Assembly (NCBI GenBank): GCA_013400155.1
Contig: VXBM01000240.1
Location: forward strand, 711,533 to 775,532
Source of the DNA: Helopsaltes ochotensis
Lineage: Eukaryota; Chordata; Aves; Passeriformes; Locustellidae
Direction: 5' to 3'
DNA length: 64,000 nucleotides
Shown here one piece after another: positions 40,701-49,715 of this stretch. The notes beneath the pieces are model-generated. The model had not been told where the DNA came from, searched no databases, and worked only from the letters and a program-made list of their open reading frames with translations. The translations under genes were made by a program, and so were the position numbers. Numbering within the stretch: the first letter of the stretch is position 1; each line of letters starts with the position of its first letter.

Positions 40701-43680
40701 TTCCCTTCAGTGTCCCAGATATTTTTCCCCATCACCTCTAAATTACTAAATTACTAATAATTGTATAGTAGCAACTAGCAAAATACCTTTGTGTTTAGTA
40801 ATTTAGTACTACATTACTAAAAACAATCCTGTCTTTTCCTGTTTTCCCTCTCCACTGAAGCAAATTAGTTGTATAGTTGTAATATAAATTATGTGGCTTA
40901 GACCAGTAATTCCTGAAAAAACAAAGACCTCGCAGGCCTCCAGGAAACTGGGAAAGCAATGAGGACAAGCTGCTGATCAGTCCTACGTTCCCATATGTAA
41001 ATGTTTTAATTTGAGTAATCGTCTCTGTACAGTCAGCTTATTTTTCCTCCAGCTCTATATGCCTGTGTACCTGCTCTGGGTTTTGGGGGTATCAGCTTCA
41101 GTGGTGGACCTTCCCTATACTGCCTCTTCCTTTCCTGCTCCTGAGGAAGAAACTGACTCCACTTATTATGGTTATAGCCATTTTCTCTTGCTGTTTTCTT
41201 TTTTCTGTTTGAAATATCTTCTGCTATGTCAGGGATAAATTTGACTCCCTTATTTCACTTTCAGATTCAAAATACAAATAAGCCGTCCTCTTTTTGCAGA
41301 TGCCAGAAAAAGGACTTTAATGAGCCTAACATCCTTTTACATGGCCCAGAAGAATGGCTGTGTATGTGTGTCTTAGGCCAGCTGACCATGTGGTTGTCAG
41401 ATGAGGCTTCAAGCAATCCCTTGTGTTCCCACAAACCAACACAACATAGTAACAGCAGTAATCCAGGAAAACCAAGATTTGGCACAGGCATTAATTAATT
41501 CATTCACACCTTCTCTGTTTCCCTCCTCTTCTTGTTCTAATTCAATTTAGTAAATACAGAACAAGACTTTTCCCCTAAAAGTCAGGGAAACACATTGTTT
41601 AGCTACTGTTTTGAATCTCACTCCAAATGCTTTGAAAGTTTTACCTAGGTGAACCAAATAAAGATTTTATATAACAATATAAAATTCAATATGGCTGAAA
41701 CTGTTTACCTTTTGTTTTCTCCTTTCGTGCTTTAATATGATTCTGCTTCTAAAAAATGCAAATAATTATTATTTCAGTTGCAAAAGTATACTCTTGAGTC
41801 ATGGCTTCAATTTGTTATCAGTGCTTCTAAGGTTTTAGGACAGAAATACCTGTCGTTATGTTATGTTATGTTATGTTATGTTATGTTATGTTATGTTATG
41901 TTATGTTATGTTATGTTATGTTATGTTATGTTATGTTATGTTATGTTATGTTATGTTATGTTATGTTATGTTATGTTATGTTATGTTATGTTATGTTATA
42001 ATGGATCAAACCTTCAGGTAGTAAAGTCAACATATCTCTGCTGAAGTAATTTTGACTGATTCCAGTTTACTCCAGTAAGGATAGCACCACATTCAACATT
42101 AGGCTACCAAACACATTTAACATGAAAAAAGAAAACAGAAAAAGCTTTTAGTCATTTGACTTATAATACACAGTTAATCAATTTGCAATTTCTTAGACCT
42201 TAAGAAATCTTTGTCCATATATTATTTTCTCCTGATTTTCTTTGTCATGCTGTAACATAGCTACAAAATTATATTAGCAAACAAACCAAAGGAGTACTAT
42301 ATGAGCATTTACCTTTGGGACTTTCTAGAATGGGGATCTTTTGTAAAACAGGAAAGCAAAACAGATTGACATTACAAGTTGCTGTTGTTTGTGCAATATA
42401 GGAGACAATTGCACCTCCAACTACTTGTTTCACCTGTCAAACATAGTCTTATATGAAATGCCTGTAGGACTTGGTGCATAAAATTGGAAGTTGGGGTCAC
42501 TGTTCCATGAGCAGAGTGAGCATGGCTGCAGTTCTTAGCTCAGTAAGATTGAGACTTTTTGTGAGGGTTAGAAATATGGAGTATTCCCTTGGAATTACCT
42601 TTTGCTTAAAGTTAGAGCAAACTTTCCAAACATATGGGTATAACATTCACTCTTGCAATGAGGAAGAACCCCAGTGATGTGTAGTTTTTCTGACGCCTAA
42701 AACGTAAACCCCAGATTCACCTGAGGAACCCTGACAGATTCTACCAGAAGCAGCAAGCAGTATTTGCTATATGTGTGCAATACTCCTACACACTGGGTTT
42801 TCTTACAGAGGGTAAGGCAGACAGGCATTTAGGACAAAGTTTGGGTTGGTGTTTAGGGTTTTTTTCCAACTGAAACTCTCCCTTCCTCCTGCTTCACAGA
42901 GGCAACATTCAGAAAACGCGATTTTCTGGGAAGACTTCTTGATGGGTAGGGTGTTCTTTTAGTTTGATCCTGCACAGAGTGTGGACGATTACAAAGTTGT
43001 GTTCAGCAATGCTGCTTCCCAATGGCTAACAAAATGTCTGGGGTTTACATTTCTAGTAGATTGTAAAATGGAACAGCACCCAAACAAACAGAACATTATA
43101 TTTCTTTTCTTTATCATTACAACTCAGTTTGTGATGTTTTACTATTTCAGTGAATCTCAATACCTCTACATCCTTTCCCCCAAACAGTAACCACTGCTTT
43201 TTGTGAGGGTGTGAGAAAGGCCTCACCCGGCCCCTGTCCGTGGAGAGACACTGAGGCCAAACATGCCCCCCTGCCTGGGGTGGGAGGGCACCTGCACCTC
43301 CTCACACAGCCTGGCTCAGGAGGGGACTCCGGGGCTGTCACACACCACCGAGGGGTCGGTGAGGGGACACCAGGCCTGAAACGCACGCTGTGGCACTACT
43401 GTTCCAGGGAGGGACACTCGTTTGGTCACAAAAACCACAGCTAAGCCCGATTTGTGAGGGGAAATGAGGCCTGAAACACACCCCCATGGCTGTGCTCAGT
43501 TGTTGAGGGGACACCATGGCTGCCACACACAACATAGCAGTGCCTGGTTTGTGAGGGGGCATGAGGGTTGTTAAACACACCACGGCGGTGCCCAGTCTGT
43601 GAGGCCCACTGACACAGCATGGAGTCGTTTCTGTTGGCTTTGGAGAGTTTCACTCACCGACTGCCACCGACCCAGTTCAT
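28146..43680 (-). CDS. REDIC1: REDIC1 (C12orf40), regulator of DNA class I crossover intermediates; complete 13-exon CDS
   Basis: In mammals REDIC1 is a meiosis-specific factor at recombination sites that binds branched DNA intermediates and is needed for normal class I crossovers; its loss causes male infertility. Thirteen exons join with matching phase at every junction to 2109 bases, 702 residues plus TGA. Human is about 650 as I recall. Conserved landmarks in order are the N-terminus MNWVGGSR; a basic segment ERRKQKEYFERKKLKSKMKL (residues 16-35); LDLLNLYVVNQIS; HNLELPMSP; FFTVPD (about 318-323); SYSPRQTESYLSSSP; and a C-terminal VEVGTQC (about 619-625). No enzymatic fold is visible, and much of the protein is polar and probably disordered. 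The start ATG has A at -3. It is divergent from ABCD2 and convergent with SLC2A13. Conservation outside these motifs is low, as expected for a fast-evolving meiotic gene. Confidence 0.95.
29319..29401 (-). CDS. REDIC1: REDIC1 coding exon 12
   Basis: The exon completes an Asp codon and reads VESPLSSQSHSYSPRQTESY then LSSSPDT. SYSPRxTxS-SSS is a clear match to the mammalian protein. The acceptor is TTTCGAG and the donor GTGAGT. Confidence 0.93.
30121..30187 (-). CDS. REDIC1: REDIC1 coding exon 11
   Basis: The exon reads FTTAQEKRYKFGLSSYLHDT then ET plus one base. The donor is GTTAGT, a less common +3 base. Phase agrees on both sides. Confidence 0.83.
30734..30794 (-). CDS. REDIC1: REDIC1 coding exon 10
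   Basis: A split Ser codon is completed, then DEKSVKETAWNQNHLFVFKE runs to donor GTAACT. The acceptor is GCATTCCTCAG. It is placed by phase and splice sites, with weak similarity to the mammalian segment containing KQSWDFG. Confidence 0.85.
31468..31540 (-). CDS. REDIC1: REDIC1 coding exon 9
   Basis: The exon reads ETFAYHHDQQNSLKENMQYY then SRKK plus a split codon, with donor GTGAGT. The acceptor follows an unusually long T run (an A run on the + strand at about 31549-31560). Confidence 0.88.
31784..32307 (-). CDS. REDIC1: REDIC1 coding exon 8 (largest internal exon)
   Basis: This 524-base exon encodes residues 236-410. It contains QDRMNSARK, the FFTVPD motif found in the mammalian protein and a second IFTAPE that may be a degenerate repeat of it about 34 residues later. 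The acceptor is GACCCCCAG. The donor G|GTGCGT is acceptable. Polar residues dominate. Confidence 0.93.
32308..34841 (-). other. REDIC1: REDIC1 intron 7
   Basis: About 2.5 kb lie between coding exons 7 and 8. It is AT-rich, with no recognised transposon and no splice-bounded open frame. Confidence 0.6.
34842..34948 (-). CDS. REDIC1: REDIC1 coding exon 7
   Basis: The exon reads PGNSFDQDPWNTKPPSQFIF then RTSDTVPQELLKPFD plus two bases of an Arg codon. The acceptor is CTGTTTTCTCAG and the donor GTAGGC. Phase agrees with both neighbours. Confidence 0.9.
34949..36886 (-). other. REDIC1: REDIC1 intron 6, mostly a degraded CR1
   Basis: More than half of this intron is a minus-oriented CR1 (about 35185-36230). 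The remainder is AT-rich with nothing further recognised. Confidence 0.6.
35185..36230 (-). mobile_element. Long degraded CR1 LINE fragment, - orientation
   Basis: The + strand shows the order typical of the complement of an avian CR1 coding region: GGGAAGCTTCATCAAAAGCC then TTCCTAAAGTCAAATAAAAT, ACCAGGCAGAGTATGACCTT, CTTTCTAGGGA-like ATCCTTCCAGGGACAGAGG, and later TTTAGCAGCGGACAGCATTT and CTAATGCCATCCCTCC. Stops and indels run throughout. It is therefore older than the element at 8.1-9.4 kb. Confidence 0.65.
36887..37087 (-). CDS. REDIC1: REDIC1 coding exon 6
   Basis: These 67 whole codons read LSQVTALGNVDSSMENEDNM and onward to NIWEQIYEKKLQIQ. The acceptor is TTTTGTCTAG. The donor CAG|GTTTGG is weak beyond GT, but the phase is exact. 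Confidence 0.88.
37560..37626 (-). CDS. REDIC1: REDIC1 coding exon 5
   Basis: This 67-base exon reads RLQKQILDSRRQHLSEKVKY then QHN, with a GTAAGT donor. It is too short to be conspicuous alone and was placed by phase: it takes the AG left by exon 4 and ends on a codon boundary, as exon 6 requires. Confidence 0.88.
38122..38254 (-). CDS. REDIC1: REDIC1 coding exon 4
   Basis: The exon completes a Glu codon and reads NMRKPVHVDITEDEKKPIRR, HNLELPMSPLRTQ and HKSNLDDLQS. The acceptor is TTCATTGCAG and the donor GTACTT. RKPxHV and HNLEL-MSP are conserved with the human protein. Confidence 0.94.
38558..38675 (-). mobile_element. CR1 LINE 3' tail
   Basis: GAATCATAGAATCATTTAGG then TTGAAGAAGACCTATAAGAT is the reverse complement of a CR1 3' end. 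It lies in REDIC1 intron 3, about 300 bases from exon 4. Confidence 0.75.
38985..39375 (-). mobile_element. Possible old LTR-type repeat
   Basis: The block has a CT-rich left part, then GGGTTGAGATAAGACCAATT and TACTGGAAACAGCAATG, then a GC-richer right part ending near a GGAACCAGGACACTGC stretch. It resembles minus-oriented LTRs I have seen in bird genomes, but the boundaries and family are not established. It could be unique intron sequence. Confidence 0.3.
39560..39695 (-). CDS. REDIC1: REDIC1 coding exon 3
   Basis: The exon reads EYFERKKLKSKMKLLKASSP, then KSSEVSLDLLNLYVVNQIST and KKDNT, between acceptor AACTAAG and donor GTGAGT. LDLLNLYVVNQIS is strongly conserved with mammals. One base is left over for the next exon. 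Confidence 0.95.
40185..40185. other. Single ambiguous base (N) before an A run
   Basis: One N sits directly before a run of about 13 A in REDIC1 intron 2. This is most likely homopolymer uncertainty in the assembly. Confidence 0.95.
41709..41748 (-). CDS. REDIC1: REDIC1 coding exon 2
   Basis: This 40-base micro-exon lies between a TTTTTTAG acceptor and a GTAAAC donor. It completes the Arg codon and reads SRIILKHERRKQK, matching the mammalian basic segment. The (TTATG)n array begins about 107 bases upstream of its acceptor. Confidence 0.93.
41856..41995. repeat. (TTATG)28 pentanucleotide microsatellite
   Basis: There are 28 consecutive perfect TTATG units (140 bases), ending in a degenerate TTATA. 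On the REDIC1 sense strand this is (CATAA)n in intron 1, with its near edge about 107 bases upstream of the exon 2 acceptor. The open frame across it (repeating MLCYV) is a by-product of the repeat. Confidence 0.98.
43203..43612. repeat. GC-rich ~48-bp minisatellite
   Basis: Degenerate units begin near TGTGAGGGGACATGAGGCCT. Copies of the TGAGGGG core start near 43359, 43453, 43502, 43549 and 43598, spaced 47-49 bases with one degenerate copy between the first two. Weaker units extend left to about 43203. Roughly seven or eight copies are present. The array lies in REDIC1 intron 1, ending about 45 bases from the exon 1 donor. Confidence 0.8.
43658..43680 (-). CDS. REDIC1: REDIC1 coding exon 1
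   Basis: The minus strand reads MNWVGGS plus two bases of an Arg codon, then donor GTGAGT. The octapeptide MNWVGGSR is the conserved start of the family. The frame stays open upstream of this ATG, to another ATG at 44040. The downstream ATG is preferred from homology and its AAAATGA context. Confidence 0.93.
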
Positions 43681-44060
43681 TTTCTGCTGCTGAGGAGGCA
43701 GGGAGGGAGGGCTGCCCTGTGCGCTGCTGGCAGTGTGGGTAGAGGCAATGGCTACCCCAGGGATGGTTTGCAGCCTCCCAGCAGGGTCACAGGGCCCTTG
43801 TGCGGGGCCTCCTCCTACCTGGGAGCACCAGGGCAGCCGCTGCCCACGCCCCAAGCCTGGCAGAGAAGGAAAGGATGGTACAGGGATTGACTGACAGAGG
43901 GGAAGGATGCAGAAAGCCAAGCGAGGCAGCTGATGGGGAAGAGGCAATGCTCTGCTTGCTGCTGCCCTTCTTCTACCCCTGGTGTTTCCGTACAGGCTGC
44001 TGCCAAAGCCCCCGCCCTTTCCCAAGGGAGTCATGAGCACCTCACTGTCCCAAATGAATT
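43681..44060 (-). promoter_or_regulatory. REDIC1: REDIC1 5' leader / promoter region
   Basis: This is GC-rich sequence immediately upstream of the REDIC1 ATG on the minus strand. No TATA box is obvious. The minus-strand frame in phase with REDIC1 is open through this whole region to an ATG at 44040, so part of it could be coding in some transcript. The transcription start cannot be located by eye. Confidence 0.4.
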
Positions 44061-47000
44061 GATTTGTCTTTCAAAGCTATGTTGTCTCTGCTACAACCAC
44101 TGTGATTTTTAAGGCAAGAGAGGACTTTCCTCTCCATCCTGCTCTTCCTCAGGTATTTTAGGGGAAACAGGGGAAGCAATGAGCATTTTCTCCTGGTAGA
44201 TGTTGTTGCCCTTGGTCCTGCCTGATGAGCTGTTGTGTGTAAATGCGACTAACCCTCAAGGAAGGATGCAGAGCCACTTGGGAAATCTTGGCAGCAGCAC
44301 AGCTCCACTCCCTCCCTCCCCTGTAACTCACTGCCATAGTTTCAGCAAGTGAGGGCTCCCATTAAAAACAATCATCAAAATTCTCTATGAATCTTTTCCT
44401 GTGGTGTTTCCTGAGTTATCTTCAGCCTAACATTTTTCAGGGTACTAAAGTTTGATTAGCATTAGTACAACAATGTGAAGAGTTTTCAGAGCAGATATTA
44501 GGAGTCTAAAATTTAAAATTAGCCAAGACATTTTTCTTTCTAAATCTTCTAATTTGGCTAAGGTATTTATGGAATCTGATAAGTATGCATAATTGTTTCT
44601 TGTAACAACACTAGATTAAAATCTTCATGATAAATCATATCTATATTTGAAATCTATGTGTCTCTACAGCTAACATGACAGATGACAGATGGAAAATTTA
44701 TTTAATCACTTCGATATTAATTTTTATTTTCAATTCCACCTAGTGTAAATTACGAACTTGCTAATACTATGTCTAAGATGTAGTTTCATGTATAACATAA
44801 TCAAATCTCTTTTAAATTTTTAAATATATGGTATTTTCAATATCACCCTTACTCCTACTTTTTCACAGTATTATCTAGATTTAAGGGAAAAAAAGTGGGA
44901 TTTTCTTTATTTGACTTATTTATCTGGTAGTTAGCATTTCTTTTAGAATCCAGGAAAAGTTACATGGCAGCTTCAATGAATTATTTTTCAACATAAAAAA
45001 TCTCCTCCTCAGATTACTTCTTACAAATAAAGCTAATGACCTTTCAAACAGTCATAAAAAAATTAGTTCTTTATTGAGGAGGGCAAAGTAAAAAATTAAA
45101 TAAGACCTAAGATGAATATGATTATATTTCCAGTGTTTGCATATTTTGCCTTGATTGTCAACATTTTAAAAGTTTGAGACAATTGATCTGACTTTCTGAA
45201 TGATGGCATAATTTCAAAGAGTTGTATGACATAATTATTAATTTTTAAAAGGTCATGAGGATGAATTTCATAGAGCTTAGTTGATTCTCTGGGAAGTGAA
45301 GTGAGTATAAAACAAAGAGGCTTCCTCTATTTGTTAGAGACCGAAGTATAAAGATTTCTTTTTTTTCTAACTTTTATATCCACTCTTCAGAATAACTATA
45401 TCTCATGTTTCTTTGTTAAGAAAGTATTATACAAGATCTTCTTCAGAACAGCTTTTAGCACCTGAATTTTCCTCTCTGACATGCTTCTTCATTATCAGCT
45501 CAAGATAGAAGAGACATATCAAAGCAGCTCAAAGCAGTCTAAGAAAGCATTTCTCCAGGGAGGCTGGTGTTGAAATGTTGACTGTGCAACTTTTGGTACC
45601 CAGCATTGAGTGGGTCCTTACAGAACTCCTGTATAATCAAATAAGAGAGGGAGGTCTTCTGATGGGTGACTCGAGCATTTAAGTTAGGTCCCTACTCTAT
45701 GTCTCAACACACTCAGAGAGGAAGCAGCTAATTTAGGCCATGAAATTGTGAATTCAAAGTGTGTGCCAACTCTGTCTGCAGCATTATTGTACCCTGACGG
45801 TTTGAAGATGCTCCTTTTCCTAAACATGTTCTCTTGAGTGAACAGACACTGCTTATGTTAAATCATACCCACCAGAGACAGCGAGTGAGAAACAGAGAGA
45901 AAATACATTTCCAAGCAATTTCTTAGAACTAATTGCAAATAGTTCTCATGACTCTTAATGAATCTTCCCCTTTCCAGCAAGTGTCCTACTCTAGTGCTCA
46001 TTATAAGGGAAGGAATTACTAAAGAGATGAATGTTAAGTAAAAAACCCAAAACAAACCCAAACTGGTAAAACTCACAGTTAGGTTTAAATATTTTACAGC
46101 ATTACTGATTTTTAAAATGTTAATTTAACATACTTTAACTTTGTTTTTTTTTTGTTTGATCTTGATATCTAGCATTAGGTAACTAAATCCATCTGTAGAA
46201 AACTGCATAAAAGATGCAGAGAAACTAAAATGCTTTCCCATCTCTATCCAGGGTGAGAATTTCTAGCACTTTTAAATACCAGGATACACTTACTTGATCC
46301 CTAAATACTGGCCTAATTATCTAATGCTAGGAATGCATAACTAAAAAAAGCCTGACTCTGTTCCAAGTGGAAGCTTTTCTTTGGCAAATGCAGTGCTTAA
46401 ACTTTGTTTACTACTGAGTTGCATGGCCTTCTTCCAGTCAATACTCTATGCCATTCCCTTCCTTGAGATATCAACTTATGGAGAAATAAAACAACACTGA
46501 CTTTGTGGTGTTTTATAGTAACTTGGTTGATTGTTTTGCCATAAAGAGTACTTTTTAAAAGGTGGCTGTGATATTGCAAAATCATGACAGAGTCTGAGGA
46601 AGTTCAAAACAGAAGTCTATGCTTGATTTAAAAATAAAGTTTCCCCTTTTAAAAAAGTGGTTCCTCTTGAAAGACAGATCTCTCTTTCAATTAATTTGAT
46701 GAAAAGTCCTTCCCCTATTCACCCTTAAAGGGTGGAGAGATAGAAGATTGTAGAGAGGCTAAATAGCTTCCAAACACAGCAAACTAGTCAGCTCGGAGAG
46801 AAGCACCTAATCTACCTGGGTCAAAATTCAATGCCCAGCTGGGAAGAACATGGGATTGGATTGACACAGCAAACCACCAGCCAGGACAGTACCACTGACA
46901 ACAGTAGGCTGACACATTGCTATATGAAGCAGATGCCATTCTTAGGTTGTATTATTTAGATGGAATAATTTTTTACAGAATGAACTCTCAAGACAAAGTG

Positions 47001-47439
47001 CCATCCTTGGCTTGATGGAGAACAGTGCACGAGATCTGTTATAGAGTCTCGTGCCGAATACCTCAATTTACAAAAACAGCATTTCTATAAAGATTAACAA
47101 AGACCACTCTGTAGATGTGCCAAACTCCAGTTAGGGAAAAGTGTCAAAAGCAAATCAGGAGAGGGAGCTAAGAGAATTAAATACTTAAAGGGGTTAGGAA
47201 AAAGCTGAAGGATACCAGACTTGAAGTAAAGAGACAGCCTGAACCATAGAAAAAAGAAGATAACAGAAGGGAACACGAACTCAGACAAAAATACAAATAA
47301 AATTACAACAGGCCAGAAAAAATTGGGAAACAGCTAGGCAAAGTAACCAAACTACTAAATAATTTTTCTTCCCATCAACTAGGAGTAAAAGCTTGCTAGA
47401 AAGTCTAAAGGGACAACTGATGGTCATGGAACAACATGA

Positions 47440-48400
47440 GTGCTCAGAAGAGACATGGATGTTATGGAAAAGTTAGGCTTTTTGCATGAGTATTCATTGA
47501 TGAGGAAACTGGGGAGAACTTTATGCAGGAATCCTTCCTGGGGAACTCAGTGAGGATCCATCCAAAGTGAAAATAACAGCAGACAAGGTGAAAAGGATCT
47601 TACCAAGTCAGAATGAAGACTAGCAAAGCACCAGGACTACATGGCATCCAATGAAGAGTTCTATAATGCAGCGCTGTGATGACTTGATGATTCAAGATGA
47701 CTTGAATTTAGAGTCATCTTGTAGACTAGAGGGTTGCAAATATGACACAATTTAAAAAAATAAGAATTTTGTGGCAATCTAGAAAGCTCACTTCTACACA
47801 AAAAAATAGCAGGAATTATAATATAGGCCAGCATGTGAAAAGCCAGTGGAGCTTCTATAGATTGAAGTTGCTGTAGAAAGCATGTAAAAAAGAATGATCG
47901 CTGCTGTCTCAATGGATTTAATTAATGCTGTTGACAACATCTGTTACTGAAGTTTTTAAGAAAATAAAGAAGTTGTGAAATTATAGGGAAGGTCCTGCCA
48001 TTGAATAAAATGCAAAAGGGAGGGAAGAAGACTATTTAGTTCTTGTTTTCATGCACTCAAGGACTGGGGACTGATACGGAATAGAGATTGACAAATTCCT
48101 GAGTGATATGGGAAAGTTGTGGGGTGAGGGGAGAGGGGAAAAGAGTGAGCAACAGTAAGCTCTGTTGTTGAATGCCTCTTCCAGAACAGGCATAGGTGAA
48201 CATAAAGTGGAACCTGTGGGAGCCAGGGTCAAATTAAGCAGAAAGGAGTGTTTCTTCACATATGAAATGGTAAATCCGAGGAATGGCTTGACAGATGTAT
48301 CTATTTAGGTAAGATTTTACAGGATTTAAAGAGAGACTGAACAAGTAATTGTAAAAGTAATTGAAAGGAATGTTTAATAGAAAAACCTCCCAGTCTCACA
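47440..48400 (+). mobile_element. Ancient CR1/L3-like LINE remnant
   Basis: Fragments in order are consistent with a LINE read on the + strand. AGCAAAGCACCAGGACTACA then TGGCATCC corresponds to the KAPGxDGI motif near the start of CR1 reverse transcriptase. Further on, a segment resembling the amniote L3/CR1 3' end (TTCTTCACATATGAAATGGT, then a GAACTGCTTGAC-like GGAATGGCTTGACAGATGT, then AAAGAGAGACTGAACAAGT) is present. It is heavily diverged, so both boundaries are approximate. Confidence 0.5.
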
Positions 48401-49687
48401 AAATCCTCACAGCTTAAAATTGCCAGAGGTTGGGAGAGAATGAAGCTGCAGCATCACATTAAACTGCAATTTTTGTCTCTCTTGGGTTTCTGCTTAGAGC
48501 TATTGTTAGAGACAGAATACTCTGCTTGGTGAAATGCTAGCCTATTTGCTTATTTGTAATATTTAGAAATCTCCCAAATAAGTGTTAATAAGTAAACTTC
48601 AGTGGATGATCTTTTTGTTGTTATACTCACCAGTTGCAAACCCTCAGATAAACTCTTGAGGCATGACAAAAGGATGTCAGCAGATCCCGTGTTTAGGGTG
48701 CAGGAGTAAAAGAGATGGTTTTTCTGGATTTATTCCTGCCTTCACTTTTACAGAGTAGAAGTGGGCAGTGCCAGTATCACCATTGTTAATTGACACCAGC
48801 TACATTATTTTACCACTTACACCTGTACTCTTGCACTTGGTATATAACTTGTCTAAAAAGTTTACAATGCACTTGAGAAGAGGTTTAATAAGGTACAATT
48901 TTCTTCATATGATCTGAAAATAGAAACTTTCACAGATTGAAACCAAAACCTGAAAAACATACATAATGTATTTGTGACTTCTGAAGGCATAAAAGAGTTG
49001 GTTCAGCTGAGTTCTCTGTATGGAATAAGTTTAACAAGAAAGAGAAATCTAGATGTTAACGGTTTAGGTATTAAAGCCTAAATATTAAAAGTGAAATTCT
49101 TTGTCTGAGCACATTACTCACAGTTTACCATGCCTAGAGCAGCTGACATTGACCTCTACCCTTGCCTATTACCCTCTTGCTCTCACTTTGTAAAGGGGAA
49201 ACAACTTGTTTATATTCCTTTCTAGAGCTGTATTCTCTCTAGAATACCACTGCTCTCAGAAGTCAAACTGTTAGTGATTGGTCTGCTATTGACTGTCCTG
49301 TCAGAGAGATTACTTGAATCCCTTATGCATAAAATATTAGAACCTACAAGTCACACAGGCTTCAAATTTACAGCAGCCAGAGTGTATCTCCCTAAAGACA
49401 GAGTAAGGGAAAAAGGACTTCTGGTGCATGAATGCACCCCCCATTTACACCATCTCTGTGATTCTTACACTCAGAAGCCAAGCAACAGAATAGGATCTTC
49501 CTGTTTCCTCTCTCTTCTCTTGTGATAACATAGCTCTGCCTAGTCTGAGCACCCCTACAGTCTCATTAGAACCAAAAGACTTGGAATCAGCTGCTTGATA
49601 GGATCAGGTCACTCTCACTACACTGACACTTCTTCAAAACTTTTCCACATCTGTGCCATTAAAACTGAAGCTCTTGCTTGTCAGGAT

Positions 49688-49715
49688 CTTTAGGATCTAT
49701 CTTCAGATCCTAAAG
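49688..49715. repeat. Perfect 11-bp inverted repeat, six-base loop
   Basis: CTTTAGGATCT and AGATCCTAAAG are exact reverse complements around ATCTTC. Confidence 0.85.

Noticed and set aside
41856..41995. Regularly spaced repeat considered as a CRISPR-like array
   Set aside because: It is a simple pentanucleotide microsatellite without spacers, in a vertebrate genome.
41778..42044. Open frame with repeating MLCYV
   Set aside because: It is a direct product of the TTATG microsatellite having no stop in one frame.
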